From Casimicrobiaceae bacterium (GTDB lineage: Bacteria > Pseudomonadota > Gammaproteobacteria > Burkholderiales > Casimicrobiaceae): 64,000 bases of DNA. Below, one piece after another: positions 1 through 9,789 of the stretch. The position numbers were made by a program, and so were the translations under genes. The stretch's first letter is position 1. Each line of letters opens with the position of its first letter. The stretch lies in assembly GCA_026646885.1 (NCBI GenBank), contig JAPKHK010000002.1:176381-240380 (forward strand). The letters are read 5' to 3'. The notes beneath the pieces are model-generated. The model did no database searches. It saw only the letters and a program-made list of their open reading frames with translations, and had not been told where the DNA came from.

Positions 1-326
1 CGCTCGCCGGGCCGCCCCAAGGGCGCGCAAGCCAAACACCGGAGCGGGTATCGCCCGCGAACCATACTCACCTCCTTCCCCCGGAAGGGGGCCGGGGGGA
101 AGGTCCACGGCCGCTCGCCGGGCCGCCCCAAGGGCGCGCAAGCCAAACACCGGAGCGGGTATCGCCCGCGAACCATACTCACCTCCTTCCCCCGGAAGGG
201 GGCCGGGGGGAAGGTCCACGGCCGCTCGCCGGGCCGCCCCAAGGGCGCGCAAGCCAAACACCGGAGCGGGTATCGCCCGCGAACCATACTCACCTCCTTT
301 CCCCGGAAGGGGGCCGGGGGGAAGGT
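1..326. repeat. Tandem array of three 111-bp repeats
   Basis: Units begin at 1, 112 and 223, so the period is exactly 111 bp, and they are nearly identical. Each unit contains the stretch CAAGCCAAACACCGGAGCGG, a short GC-rich palindrome, and a G/C-rich hairpin-forming end (CTTCCCCCGGAAGGGGGCC) that finishes in GGGGGGAAGG. The array may begin before the window. A related array lies at 15107-15348 in the opposite orientation. The last copy ends 7 nt before the GTG start of the next gene and appears to supply its ribosome binding site. This resembles a REP-like intergenic repeat family. Confidence 0.9.
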
Positions 327-332
327 GCATCA

Positions 333-1622
333 GTGAGCCTGCCAAACCCCGCACCGGGCGGTCTGCCCGAAACGGCCGACTTGGCGCCCCTGCTCGCGCA
401 GCTGCGTCCAAGCCCAAGCGCTGAGGCGCCGTCGCCCAGTGAGTGGCGCGGCTCGCGCCGGCGCCGGTTGTGGGAGCTGCCTCACAAATACCACTGCTCG
501 GTGGTGGGCGTGTGTTTCGGGCTCGCCGAATTGCGCGCGGTTGTGGAGCGCTGCGTCGACTTGGAGCCCCGCACCAGCGACTACGATTTGCACACCACGG
601 CGGTCAGCGAATGCGCTCACCGCAGTCCGCTCGCCGAGCTGTTGCAGCGCGACTTGGAGAAACGTTACGCGCTCACCGTGCGGCGCTTCGCGCTGGCCAA
701 ATCCACCGCCGAACTGGGCGTTCTGTGGCGGGAGGCGTTGGCTGGGGAGGATCTGCCGGCGGCACTTTGGGCCGCCTGGACCCACGCGCGTTGCGACGAT
801 ACCTTGGAGCGCGATATCTACGGTGAGGTGCACATGCTGCAACATCAGTTGGGTTGCGCCGCGCGACAGGACAGCGCCCAGCTGCGGCAGCTCGCCGATG
901 CCCTTGCCCACACGCGGGCGGAAAAGGAGGTTTTGCTCGCTGCGCAGCACCGCAATCAGCAAATGGCCGAGACCACCCAACGCGAGCTGCGTGCCGAGCT
1001 GGTCGAAGCGCAGCAGGAGGGGGTGCGCCTGCGCGCACAGGTCGCCGAAAGGGACAAGGAGTTGGCGCTCTGGCGAGAAGCGAGTACCGAGCCAGATCTC
1101 CATTGGCGCAGCCGGGCCGAGGCAGCCGAGGAACTGCTGCGACAGTTCCGTCGCCGGCAGGTGGTGCTCGAAAAAGAAAACGCCGCGCTGTGCCAACTGG
1201 TCGAAGAAGCCGCGGACCTGCGTCCATCCAAGTGTCACCCTGGGGCGCGAGTGGGGAATCCCGAGGTGCTGCCCCAGCTCTCTGGCAAAGCGGTGTTGTG
1301 CGTGGGTGGACGCAGCGGGCAGGTGGAGGCCTATCGTGCCGTGGTCGAACGCTGCGGCGGGCGTTTCCTGCATCACGACGGCGGGATCGAGGAAAACGCG
1401 CATCGCATCGACGCCAACCTCGCTGCCGCCGATGTGGTGATCTGCCAAGCGGGTTGCATCAGTCACGGCGCCTACTGGCGCGTCAAGGATTGGTGCAAGC
1501 GCCGCGGCACACCCTGCTTGTTTGCCAAGAGCCCGGGCGTCACCGCATTTTCCCGGTGTCTCGCGACGATGGCGGGCGAGTCGGGGGAGGTCATGAGGTC
1601 GGAGGCCAAGCCGATCGTGTGA
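333..1622 (+). CDS. DUF2325 domain protein with central coiled coil
   Basis: A 429-residue soluble protein. The last ~100 residues (about 305-400) have the DUF2325 pattern: VLCVGGRSGQ, a conserved HHDGG, AADVVICQAGCISHGA, then a short basic segment and a Ser/Pro-rich end. The fold is probably Rossmann-like and the function is unknown. Residues ~175-290 are rich in Gln, Glu, Arg and Leu and read as a long coiled coil. The start is GTG at 333, with AAGG at 322-325 giving 7-nt spacing. That Shine-Dalgarno lies in the end of the tandem repeat. The nearest gene downstream is a TonB receptor after a ~160-bp leader, so co-transcription is possible but not shown. Family call is good; role is unknown. 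Confidence 0.75.
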   Translation: MSLPNPAPGGLPETADLAPLLAQLRPSPSAEAPSPSEWRGSRRRRLWELPHKYHCSVVGVCFGLAELRAVVERCVDLEPRTSDYDLHTTAVSECAHRSPLAELLQRDLEKRYALTVRRFALAKSTAELGVLWREALAGEDLPAALWAAWTHARCDDTLERDIYGEVHMLQHQLGCAARQDSAQLRQLADALAHTRAEKEVLLAAQHRNQQMAETTQRELRAELVEAQQEGVRLRAQVAERDKELALWREASTEPDLHWRSRAEAAEELLRQFRRRQVVLEKENAALCQLVEEAADLRPSKCHPGARVGNPEVLPQLSGKAVLCVGGRSGQVEAYRAVVERCGGRFLHHDGGIEENAHRIDANLAAADVVICQAGCISHGAYWRVKDWCKRRGTPCLFAKSPGVTAFSRCLATMAGESGEVMRSEAKPIV

Positions 1623-1663
1623 AACGACCGATGCAAGGAACCTCGGTCCATTTTCTGGCTGAG

Positions 1664-1735
1664 TTGGTCGCGCGGGTGCGTCCGCGACCAATTGCCGCAT
1701 GCGACAAAATGACTCGGGGTAAGCGCTTCGCTTAC
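1664..1735 (+). promoter_or_regulatory. Leader with two perfect hairpins before TonB receptor gene
   Basis: Two inverted repeats lie in the 159-bp gap. TTGGTCGCG (1664-1672) pairs with CGCGACCAA (1683-1691) around a 10-nt loop. GTAAGCG (1719-1725) pairs with CGCTTAC (1729-1735) around 3 nt. Neither is followed by a T-run, so they are not ordinary intrinsic terminators. No B12-box (GCCACTG-like) was seen, so this is not a recognisable cobalamin riboswitch. They could be operators or RNA elements controlling the receptor gene at 1782. Confidence 0.45.
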
Positions 1736-1781
1736 GGTTATCTTCTTCCGGTTTCGTTGTTGACCATTCTGGGGGAAGAAA

Positions 1782-3899
1782 TTGAAAGTTGCACCAGCGC
1801 TGGGCGGATTGCTGGCCCTGAGCGGCGTCGTTGCCGCGGCCTACGCCGAAGAAACCCAACAGACCCGCCTCGATGAGGTGAGCGTCACCGCCACGCGCGA
1901 AGCGCGTGCCACGGCGCAAGTGCCCCAGGCCATCTCCGTGGTCGGCAAGGAGCAGATGGACCAGCGCAAGATGTTCAACGTCAAGGAAGCGCTGCAAGAA
2001 ATCCCGGGCGTTCTGATCGACAGCAAAAACGGCGGCTTCGATGCGCGGCTCATCATTCGCGGCGCGGGGCTCAAGGCGGCTTACGGCATACGCGAGATCA
2101 TGGTGCTGCGCGACGGTGTACCGCTGACCGACCCCGACAGCATGACCCGCCTCGATTTCGTCGATACCCTGGACATCGAGCGCATCGAAGTGGCCAAGGG
2201 CCCGGGTAATCTCTTCGCCTCGGGCAGCGCCGGCGGTGCCATTCAAATCTTCTCCAAATCCGTGTTCGACCAAAGCGGCAACAACCTGCGCGCGGGCCTG
2301 GGCAGCGAAGATACCCAAAACTACCATCTGCGCTTCGGCCGCAAGATCGGCGAGAACCAAGCCTTTGCCTTGACCGCCACACATCGCAAGCAGGACAACG
2401 ACTGGCGCGCCTGGAACCAATTCGACACGACCCAGACCTCGGTAAAACACGGTTTTGCCTTTGACTCCGGCGACGTGCTGGAAAGCGAAGTTTCGTACTC
2501 CGAAGCCAATATGCAATTGCCCGGCAGCATGGATCGCGCGCTCTTCGACCGATTCGTGGCCAGTGGCGAGCAGCCCGGCACCTCCGAGCCCTGGAAACAC
2601 TCCGGGCGCTATTCCAAGATCGGCTTCTTCAACACCAAGTTGGAGATGGCGCGCGGCGCGCTGACGCTCAAGCCGCGGCTCTATTACAACACCTGGTATC
2701 ACTATCACCCGGTGACGGGCGCCATCAACGAAACCGCGACCTGGGTATCAAACCTGGGCGGCGACTTCGAAGCGCAATATCGGCACCAGGGCGGCAGTTT
2801 GGTCGGCGGTGTTTCGCTGCGCCAAGAACGCGCCCCCGATTCGCGCAAATATCGCTACGCCAGCGTGATCACCACCGCCAGCCGGGGAGCCTGCGTCGAT
2901 TCCGCCACGACCAGTGCACGCATCGTTGCCACCTGCTCCGATGCCAAGGGGCTGCTGAACTCGCGCGAAGACAGCGAAACCCTGCTGACCGGCATTTATT
3001 TGCAGGAATCCTGGCGCCCCAGCGAGCGCTGGATCATCGATGCGGGCGGGCGTTTCGACTGGGTTGCCTTCGATAGCCGGGTCGAGGAATTCGGCCGCTA
3101 CGATTACCGCAGCGGCGCCTACGCGAACGTCAATGCCCAAAGCCGCACCGAAAAAACCTTCCGCCTTCCGGCGCCCAAGCTGGCCGCGAGCTATGCCTTG
3201 GCCGACCACTTCCACGCCTACGCCATGGTGGCGCAAGCGGGCCAGGTGCCGGCGGGATCAGAGATTTCCACCAACCCCTCGCTCGACGCCGCGATCTCCC
3301 GCAACCACGAGTTGGGGCTCAAGGGTCGGGCCAAGCATTGGAGCCTCGACGCCAGCCTCTATTTCACTCAAGTGCGCGACGAAATCGTGCAGCAGAATAA
3401 CGGCGGCGTCACCACCTACCTCAATGCCGGGCGCACCGAGAAAAAGGGTTTCGAGCTGCAAGGCCGCATGGAATTCGGCCAGGGTTGGGAGACCGGTGCT
3501 TATCTCAGTCTCACCGACTACACCTACAAACAGTTTACCGAGCTCGTGTCCAACGCCAACCTCGATCGCGCCGGCAAAACCCTGCCCTTCGTGCCGCGCC
3601 AGCAATATGGCTTGCACTTGGGCTGGAAGAACGAGCACTGGCGTGTGCGCGTGGCCGCCAATTCCTGGGGCGAGTATTGGCTGGACAATGCCAATACCGA
3701 GAAATACGAAGGCTGGGAATGGGTGACCAATCTCTCGGTGGCCTATCGTTGGCAGGCGCATTCGCTCACCCTCAACGTCGACAATCTGTTCGACCAGCAC
3801 TACGCCTTCGAGGTGAAGAAGGACACCAGCGGCAAAGTCACTTACGCCGCCGCCGCACCGCGGCAAATGATGCTGACCTACCGCTACGAGTTCAAATGA
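1782..3899 (+). CDS. TonB-dependent outer membrane receptor
   Basis: A 705-residue outer membrane receptor for active uptake of a metal complex or similar ligand. It begins with a signal peptide (about residues 1-22, ending in AYA). A TonB-box region (LDEVSVTATRE) and a plug domain follow (PQAISVV, IPGVLID, RGAG, VLRDGVPLTDPDS, ERIEVAKGPG, GAIQIFSK). A 22-strand type barrel ends in an aromatic C-terminus (YRYEFK). The start is TTG at 1782, preceded by GGGGGAAG. The stop overlaps the next ATG (ATGA at 3896), so the gene is coupled to the periplasmic protein downstream. Ligand cannot be read from sequence; cluster context suggests a metal, perhaps cobalt. Confidence 0.85.
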   Translation: MKVAPALGGLLALSGVVAAAYAEETQQTRLDEVSVTATREARATAQVPQAISVVGKEQMDQRKMFNVKEALQEIPGVLIDSKNGGFDARLIIRGAGLKAAYGIREIMVLRDGVPLTDPDSMTRLDFVDTLDIERIEVAKGPGNLFASGSAGGAIQIFSKSVFDQSGNNLRAGLGSEDTQNYHLRFGRKIGENQAFALTATHRKQDNDWRAWNQFDTTQTSVKHGFAFDSGDVLESEVSYSEANMQLPGSMDRALFDRFVASGEQPGTSEPWKHSGRYSKIGFFNTKLEMARGALTLKPRLYYNTWYHYHPVTGAINETATWVSNLGGDFEAQYRHQGGSLVGGVSLRQERAPDSRKYRYASVITTASRGACVDSATTSARIVATCSDAKGLLNSREDSETLLTGIYLQESWRPSERWIIDAGGRFDWVAFDSRVEEFGRYDYRSGAYANVNAQSRTEKTFRLPAPKLAASYALADHFHAYAMVAQAGQVPAGSEISTNPSLDAAISRNHELGLKGRAKHWSLDASLYFTQVRDEIVQQNNGGVTTYLNAGRTEKKGFELQGRMEFGQGWETGAYLSLTDYTYKQFTELVSNANLDRAGKTLPFVPRQQYGLHLGWKNEHWRVRVAANSWGEYWLDNANTEKYEGWEWVTNLSVAYRWQAHSLTLNVDNLFDQHYAFEVKKDTSGKVTYAAAAPRQMMLTYRYEFK

Positions 3900-4846
3900 A
3901 AGCGCATTCTTGCCGTCGCCTGGCGCTCCTCGCCGCGCTGTCGCTCCCTGGGCAGTGGGTTACCGCGAACCACGCGGGGCATGACACCCATACGCATGGA
4001 CCGCAAGCTGCCGCGGCACCGGCTCCGGCCACCAGCCCTGTTGCGAGAGAGGCCGCGCCGGCAGGCGCACGGCCGCGCCACGAGGCGAAGACCTGGACCC
4101 GCCTACCCAACATCCAAACGACCGGTCGCGGCGAGCGCAACACCGTGAAGCTCAAGGTGTTCGGCATGGACGCCACGGAGCTGACGGTGTATGCACCCGG
4201 CGGACCCGCCGAACGCTTGCGGGTGAGGTATCCGCTCGGCGCCGAAGGGGCCAGCATCAGCAGCGCCGCGCCGGGCATGGGCAACTACCACTGGGTCGTG
4301 GCACGCGTCGAAACACCTGAAGAAGTGCGCGTCGCATCCACCGCCTGGTATTTCAGCAACCCCGGCGACGCACCCACCCAACTGCTGCGCGAGACTCGGC
4401 ATGAACTGGAAATCATTCCCCAGCCGCTGCCTCGCGAACATGCGAGCTACCGAGAAAGCGAAAAGTGGCGCTTCCTGGTGCGTTGGCAGGGCAAGCCGCT
4501 GCCGCGCCAGGCGGTGCACTTGGAAACCGAGCTGGGCACGCGCATGAGCGTGTTGACCGACGAACAAGGTCTCGCCACCGTCGTTTTTCCGCGCGATCAG
4601 CGTCCCAATCCGACGCAGGCCAACGAACACGGGCGCCCGCCCCGCGCGAAATTTGTCCTGGCGACGGAAAAGGAAGAGGGCGTTCGGCGCTACCGCACCG
4701 CCTTCAACTTTCAATACGGCCCTGACCCCGATCGCCAGCGCGACCTCGCCTGGGGTGCCGGATTCGCCATTCTGGGCATGGTCGCGGCTTTGCCCCTGCT
4801 GCGTCGGCGGCAAATCGCCACCGCGGGAGACAAACCCAATGCTTAA
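3896..4846 (+). CDS. Periplasmic His-rich protein, DUF4198-like, with C-terminal membrane anchor
   Basis: A 316-residue protein with a signal peptide (about 1-24), then a short His-rich segment HAGHDTHTHG that could bind metal, then an Ala/Pro linker. Two beta-rich domains follow (about 75-170 and 180-285), and a single membrane segment near 295-312 ends in an Arg cluster. The layout recalls DUF4198 proteins that accompany Ni/Co transporters, but I see no diagnostic motif, so the family is tentative. It overlaps the receptor upstream by 4 nt and the polyferredoxin downstream by 8 nt, indicating tight coupling. A plausible role is handing metal from the receptor to the membrane components. Confidence 0.55.
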   Translation: MKAHSCRRLALLAALSLPGQWVTANHAGHDTHTHGPQAAAAPAPATSPVAREAAPAGARPRHEAKTWTRLPNIQTTGRGERNTVKLKVFGMDATELTVYAPGGPAERLRVRYPLGAEGASISSAAPGMGNYHWVVARVETPEEVRVASTAWYFSNPGDAPTQLLRETRHELEIIPQPLPREHASYRESEKWRFLVRWQGKPLPRQAVHLETELGTRMSVLTDEQGLATVVFPRDQRPNPTQANEHGRPPRAKFVLATEKEEGVRRYRTAFNFQYGPDPDRQRDLAWGAGFAILGMVAALPLLRRRQIATAGDKPNA

Positions 4847-5918
4847 TTCGATCTTTCCCAATCTGGGCCGCCTGCGCTTCACGGTGCAGGTGTTGATGCT
4901 GGTATTCACGGTCTACGGCGCGGCCCTGGTCGGCCACTATGCCGCGGAGAAAATCACTGGTGCCCTGCCGGCGCTCTCCTGCGCCTATGACATGCAAAAC
5001 GCCGCCTATTGCGTGCTCATTCCCACGCAGCACCAAGTGCATCATCGCATCGGCGAAGGGCTCGTGCGCGCACAAGAAATCACCTTCGCCATCGTGCTGC
5101 CGCTGGTGTTCACAGTGCTCACCTTCTTCGCATTTTTCTTTGTGTTGGGCAAAACCTTCTGCGGCTGGATTTGCCCCTTGGGCACCTTGCAGGAGCTTAT
5201 CGGCCGCATCGGCCGGCGTTTTCACATCGGACCGCGCCGGCTGGAAGCAGGCGATCTGGTGGAGAACCGCAAAGTGCGCCCGGTGAAGTGGCTGATGCTG
5301 CTGGTGCTGGTCTTTCTCTTGCCCTTGCTGGCGGGTCTCGGCATTGCACCGCATTCCCTGGGCAACCCCTATTGTGACGTCTGTCCCTCGCGCATCGCCA
5401 CCACGCTGCTCACCGGCAATACCGAACAACTGGCGCTGCGCGTCGACGATAGCGTGAGCTTTGCCCTGGGTGCCGCCGCCAATGCGCTGATCGGTTTCGT
5501 GCTCGTGGGCGCGCTGGCAATTCGCCAGCCCTTTTGCCGCATCTGTCCGATGCTGGCCTTCAATGCGCTCTTCCAGCGCTTGTCGCCCATGCGACTGGCC
5601 AAGCCAGCGCGGCATGCCAATTGCGGCCAATGCACCATTTGCGCCGAAGCCTGCCCCATGGATATCCGCGAGGTGGCCACCGAGCAAGGCCGTCGCGCTT
5701 ACCACGAAGACTGCACGCTCTGCGGGCGCTGCGTGGAATATTGCCCGCAAGACGGAATACTCAGCTTGAAGTGGGGTCCATTCAAGCTCTTCTCTTCCCG
5801 GCGCGAGTATTACAAGAACCGCGTCAAGGGCGAGTTGCCGGATGGCACGGTGAAACCGATCAAGTTTGTCAAACGCGCCAGCGCCGCAAGCAGCGTAACC
5901 GAGGCAGGCGAAGCCTGA
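4839..5918 (+). CDS. Membrane polyferredoxin, NapH/NosR/CcoG-like 4Fe-4S protein
   Basis: A 359-residue inner membrane iron-sulfur protein. About five hydrophobic segments (residues ~10-40, 85-110, 145-165, 205-230) alternate with Cys motifs: CGWICPLGT, CDVCPS, CRICPM, then two 4Fe-4S ferredoxin motifs, CGQCTICAEACP and CTLCGRCVEYCP. Proteins of this architecture move electrons across or along the membrane; FtrD of bacterial iron uptake is one example placed beside metal transport genes. ATG 4839 is chosen because GGGAG sits just upstream and it overlaps the preceding stop. Its place between two TonB receptors suggests redox chemistry on the imported metal or its ligand, which is inference. 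Confidence 0.8.
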   Translation: MLNSIFPNLGRLRFTVQVLMLVFTVYGAALVGHYAAEKITGALPALSCAYDMQNAAYCVLIPTQHQVHHRIGEGLVRAQEITFAIVLPLVFTVLTFFAFFFVLGKTFCGWICPLGTLQELIGRIGRRFHIGPRRLEAGDLVENRKVRPVKWLMLLVLVFLLPLLAGLGIAPHSLGNPYCDVCPSRIATTLLTGNTEQLALRVDDSVSFALGAAANALIGFVLVGALAIRQPFCRICPMLAFNALFQRLSPMRLAKPARHANCGQCTICAEACPMDIREVATEQGRRAYHEDCTLCGRCVEYCPQDGILSLKWGPFKLFSSRREYYKNRVKGELPDGTVKPIKFVKRASAASSVTEAGEA

Positions 5919-5939
5919 GTGCCCGCCGAACAGGACATC

Positions 5940-7874
5940 ATGAAAGAAAACCCACCAGCCGTTTACCGCGCCTTGGTACTTGGCGGATTAATCTTGGGCA
6001 GCACGGCGGTTGCGGCTCAGAGTGATCCGACCCGGCTCGACGGCGTATTCATCACCGCGGCGCGCACCGAACAAAGTCTGGAGAAGGTCAGCGCCTCGGT
6101 GGAAGTGATTTCCGCCGAGCGAATACAGACGTTTTCAGGGCGCTCGCTGTCCGAAGTTCTGCAATACGCCACCGGCGCGCTGGTCAAGGATTCCGGCAGT
6201 AGCAGCAGTTTCGCTTTGCGCGGTCAGGATTCCGACAAGACCCTGATTCTCGTCGACGGCTTGCGCCGCACCGAAAAATACGCGGGCGCGAACCTCAACA
6301 ACATTCAACTGGAAGACGTCGAGCGCATCGAAATCGTGCGCGGCCCCATGTCGGCCCTGTACGGCTCGGATGCCCTTGGCGGCGTGATCAACGTCATTAC
6401 GCGCGGCGCCAAGAAAGGCACCGAGTTCGGCCTGCGCGCGATGGCGGGAGCGACCGGCGACAGCCAACGGGAAACGGGCATTCTGGCTGGGTATGGCAAC
6501 TGGGGCGGTGCGGAACTGGCGCATCGCATCTCTTTTGAGACCAAAAGGCGCGAACCCTATCGCTTGCCCGAAACCGATGGACGCCTGACTGACCTCAATC
6601 AGGAAAGGCGCGACTTCGTTTCCTACCGCGGTGATCTCAAAAGCGGCCTCGGGCGCTTCGACTGGGGCATCGAACTGGCGCGGCAAGACGACGAGGGCGT
6701 GGGCCTTGGTCGCACCGGGAGCACATACACCAAGATCGAGCACGAAGAGCGTGCCTTCGGCGAGGCGGGCTATCGCGGTCGCGTAGGAGCCGGCGAGTTG
6801 TCCTTGCACCTGGGATACGGCGAGTCGGATGCGCGCGTCAATCGCGGCACCACCGCGGACGAGCTGACCTTGCTCAAGCAAACGCAGGTCGAGACGCAAT
6901 ACGCCTGGGCAGCCTCGGATGCGCATGCGCTCGTGTTTGGCCATGCTTTTCGCCGGGACGATGCCGACATCAGCACCAATTCGCGCCGTGTCGCCCGCAA
7001 TGCCAACGCGCTTTTCGCGCAAGACAACTGGCAATGGACCGAAACGCTGAGTGCTTCTCTGGGCCTGCGCTATGACGACTATGACGATTTCGGCGGCAAA
7101 CTGACGCCCCGGCTTGCTCTGGCGTGGCGACCGGGGAATTGGACATTCCGCGCCGGCGCCGGCAGCGGCTTCAAGGCGCCTTCGCTCCTCAACTTGTACA
7201 TGACTTCGATCATCCGCGGACGCTACGATCTGCGCGGCAACCCCAACCTGGAACCCGAAGAATCCGTCAGCGGCGAAGTCGCCGCGGGTTACCGCTTCGA
7301 ACGCGGCCGCATCGAGGCGGTTGTGCATCAGGCGGAAGTCACCAACTTGATTGCCAGCGTACCAACCGGGGCACGCGGGCCGGGCTGCGGAACAACGCCC
7401 ACCGCGGCAACTTCCTGCCAAATTCAGGAGTATCGCAACATCGGCAAAGCGAGCATTGGTGGCGTCGAATTCATCGCTGAAGCGCGCCTCGGCGAACCCT
7501 GGCGCTTGAATGGCTCCATCGAATACCTCGAAGCGCAGAACAAGTTAGATCACACGCGCCTTACCGATCGGCCGCGCTGGAGCGCCAAAGTCGCCCTGGA
7601 GTGGCGTCGCGGCGATTGGCAAGTGGATGCGCGGCTGCGGCATGTTCGCGATTGGTATGCCGCCGACCCGGCCTTGGTCGGCGGACCAGCCTTCAATTCC
7701 TCCTATACCACGGGCGCGTTGCGGCTCGGCTACACGTTTGATCGTCGCCTGCAGGTCTATGGCGGAATCGACAACCTGGCCGATGCGCGCATGCCGGCGA
7801 ACCAAACTTCGCGCGGCTCTCCAGACGATCCTGGCGCGCGCTTCTTCTATGCCGGGTTGCACTACCGATTCTGA
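5940..7874 (+). CDS. TonB-dependent receptor, BtuB/CirA-like
   Basis: A 644-residue outer membrane receptor. It has a signal peptide (about 1-26, ending VAA), a TonB-box region (LDGVFITAARTE), a plug with LSEVLQYATGALV, ALRGQDSDKTLILVDG, DVERIEIVRGPMSALYGS and GGVINVITRG, and a barrel ending GLHYRF. The start ATG 5940 has AGGA 5 nt upstream and yields a proper signal peptide; GTG 5919 is possible but adds a charged tail. It differs clearly from the receptor at 1782, so the cluster has two outer membrane gates. The plug signature is closest to the BtuB/CirA group (cobalamin or catecholate siderophores). Ligand not provable here. Confidence 0.82.
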   Translation: MKENPPAVYRALVLGGLILGSTAVAAQSDPTRLDGVFITAARTEQSLEKVSASVEVISAERIQTFSGRSLSEVLQYATGALVKDSGSSSSFALRGQDSDKTLILVDGLRRTEKYAGANLNNIQLEDVERIEIVRGPMSALYGSDALGGVINVITRGAKKGTEFGLRAMAGATGDSQRETGILAGYGNWGGAELAHRISFETKRREPYRLPETDGRLTDLNQERRDFVSYRGDLKSGLGRFDWGIELARQDDEGVGLGRTGSTYTKIEHEERAFGEAGYRGRVGAGELSLHLGYGESDARVNRGTTADELTLLKQTQVETQYAWAASDAHALVFGHAFRRDDADISTNSRRVARNANALFAQDNWQWTETLSASLGLRYDDYDDFGGKLTPRLALAWRPGNWTFRAGAGSGFKAPSLLNLYMTSIIRGRYDLRGNPNLEPEESVSGEVAAGYRFERGRIEAVVHQAEVTNLIASVPTGARGPGCGTTPTAATSCQIQEYRNIGKASIGGVEFIAEARLGEPWRLNGSIEYLEAQNKLDHTRLTDRPRWSAKVALEWRRGDWQVDARLRHVRDWYAADPALVGGPAFNSSYTTGALRLGYTFDRRLQVYGGIDNLADARMPANQTSRGSPDDPGARFFYAGLHYRF

Positions 7875-7903
7875 TGGCGCGGCGCCTAACCCCACTCTGA
7901 ATC

Positions 7904-8581
7904 ATGTTTGAAACGCAAGCGGTTGCCGAAGTGTCGCTCGCCACGGTGTGGCTCTTGGGCGTCTCCATGGGGCTCACCGCCTGCACCGTGACTTGCCTGC
8001 CTTTCTTGGGCACTTGGGCGCTGGGGCGCGCGAGCCACCCCGGCGAAGCGCTGCGGCACACTGCGGCGTTCTTAGCCGGGAGAGTACTCACCTACGCCCT
8101 GCTGGCGGCGCTGGCGGGCGCGGCGGGATTGGGGCTTGCGCGGGCTCTGGGCGGCAACGTGGGCAACGCCGCCATCGGCCTGGCGAGCATTCTTGCCGGC
8201 ATGTGGATGGTGTTGCGTCCGCAGGGCCGGCAGGCTGCGCCAGCCCCGGCCATGGCCGTGGTCAAAGTGCATCGCGAAAAACCGCGCGACCACATGCCGC
8301 CACTCTTGTTGGGTGCCACCTTGTCACTCACGCCTTGCACGCCCTTGGCTTCGCTGCTGGCTTTGTCGGCCAGCGCCGGCAGCGCGCCCCAGGGTGCCCT
8401 GATGGGCCTCACTTTCGGCCTGGGCGCGGCGGTTACGCCCATACTGGTGCTCGTGCCCCTGGCCGGGCGCCTGGGGCGGGAACTCCTCTCCGGCCGCGCC
8501 TGGCTCGCGCGCTGGTTGGTGTGGGCTTCGGCAGCGGTGCTGGTCATACTCGGTTTGCGACGGCTGTGGATCCTGGCCTAG
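7904..8581 (+). CDS. TauE/SafE-type (DsbD-like) six-helix membrane protein
   Basis: A 225-residue inner membrane protein with about six hydrophobic segments in two three-helix halves, separated by a charged cytoplasmic loop near residues 110-130. Each half starts with a Cys-containing helix: ACTVTCLPFLGTWALG in the first and LTPCTPLASLLAL in the second. This is the pattern of the DsbD/CcdA-like sulfite exporter TauE/SafE family, whose relatives move metals or reducing equivalents. It follows the second TonB receptor by 29 bp in the same direction and is probably the inner membrane permease or thiol-redox partner of the uptake system. Confidence 0.72.
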   Translation: MFETQAVAEVSLATVWLLGVSMGLTACTVTCLPFLGTWALGRASHPGEALRHTAAFLAGRVLTYALLAALAGAAGLGLARALGGNVGNAAIGLASILAGMWMVLRPQGRQAAPAPAMAVVKVHREKPRDHMPPLLLGATLSLTPCTPLASLLALSASAGSAPQGALMGLTFGLGAAVTPILVLVPLAGRLGRELLSGRAWLARWLVWASAAVLVILGLRRLWILA

Positions 8582-8785
8582 GCGCGGTCCTAGCGCACTG
8601 AGTAGCCGCCCGGCTCGCGCGTTGGCCGCATTGCCGGCTGCTGGCTACGGCAGCATGGCGGCGGGCAGGTTCGACCCCAATCCAGCCGCAGCGGCGAAGT
8701 GCTTGCCAAGCCCTTCGCGGGCACGCATAGTGGCTGTAAGCTCGCTCCTCTGGCGCTTACTCTTTTTCGCGTTCCGGGAATGCCC

Positions 8786-9778
8786 ATGACCGAAACTCCC
8801 AGCCCCGCCACGGGCCCCATTCTGACTCTGCCCGATAGCGAACGATCGGTGCGCGCACACTTCGGCCTGGATACCGACATGAAGGTGCCGGCTTTCAGCC
8901 AGACCAGCGAACACGTGCCTCTCGTCGATGACACTTATCGCTTCGACCACGACACCACCTTGGCCATCTTGGCCGGCTTTGCTTTCAATCGACGGGTGAT
9001 GATCCAGGGTTATCACGGCACCGGCAAATCGACCCACATCGAGCAAGTCGCGGCGCGGCTTAATTGGCCGTGTCTGCGCATCAATCTCGATAGCCATGTG
9101 AGCCGCCTCGATCTCATCGGCAAAGACGCCATCGTCTTGCGCGATGGCAAGCAGGTGACCGAATTTCGCGAGGGCATCCTGCCTTGGGCACTGCAACGCG
9201 CCTGCGCGCTCGTTTTTGACGAATACGATGCCGGCCGCCCGGACGTGATGTTCGTCATCCAGCGCGTGCTGGAAGTCGAGGGCAAGCTCACCTTGCTCGA
9301 TCAGTCTCGGGTGATCCACCCGCATCCGGCGTTTCGTCTCTTCGCCACCGCCAACACCGTGGGTTTGGGCGACACCACTGGGCTTTATCATGGCACGCAG
9401 CAGATCAACCAAGCGCAGATGGACCGCTGGAATATCGTCGCCACGCTGAATTACCTCGAACACGATACTGAAGCCGAAATCGTCCTCGCCAAGCTGCCCG
9501 CCTACGACACACCGGAGGGGCGCGCCCGCGTGAGTGCCATGGTGATGCTCGCCGACCTCACCCGCAACGGCTTCATCGACGGCGACCTCTCCACCGTGAT
9601 GTCGCCGCGCACCGTGCTGACCTGGGCCGAGAACGCGCTGATCTTCAAGGATCTGCGCTTTGCTTTTCGGGTCACCTTTCTCAATCGCTGCGATGAAGTC
9701 GAGCGCGCGGTGGTGGCGGAATATTATCAACGCTGCTTCGGCGAAGAACTGATCGACGCGAGCCCGGGCCAATCCTGA
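8786..9778 (+). CDS. cobS: Aerobic cobaltochelatase subunit CobS
   Basis: A 330-residue AAA+ ATPase subunit of CobNST, which inserts cobalt into hydrogenobyrinate a,c-diamide in aerobic B12 synthesis. Walker A is GYHGTGKS (about residues 75-82); Walker B is [10 protein letters not shown]. The N-terminal [18 protein letters not shown] segment and the region [17 protein letters not shown] (here [16 protein letters not shown]) are typical CobS. ATG 8786 is preferred over ATG 8780, because GGGA lies directly against 8780 but at good spacing for 8786. The gene sits 204 bp after the metal uptake cluster and 11 bp before cobT. No cobN is present in the window. Confidence 0.93.
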   Translation: MTETPSPATGPILTLPDSERSVRAHFGLDTDMKVPAFSQTSEHVPLVDDTYRFDHDTTLAILAGFAFNRRVMIQGYHGTGKSTHIEQVAARLNWPCLRINLDSHVSRLDLIGKDAIVLRDGKQVTEFREGILPWALQRACALVFDEYDAGRPDVMFVIQRVLEVEGKLTLLDQSRVIHPHPAFRLFATANTVGLGDTTGLYHGTQQINQAQMDRWNIVATLNYLEHDTEAEIVLAKLPAYDTPEGRARVSAMVMLADLTRNGFIDGDLSTVMSPRTVLTWAENALIFKDLRFAFRVTFLNRCDEVERAVVAEYYQRCFGEELIDASPGQS

Positions 9779-9789
9779 ATCATCCCAGC

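Noticed and set aside
330..2708. About 790-codon minus-strand frame across the DUF2325 and TonB receptor genes
   Set aside because: Spans two real plus-strand genes and the leader between them; product has no recognisable domain.
8582..8785. Cobalamin riboswitch before cobS
   Set aside because: No B12-box or other conserved cobalamin element could be found in this gap or in the leader at 1623-1781.
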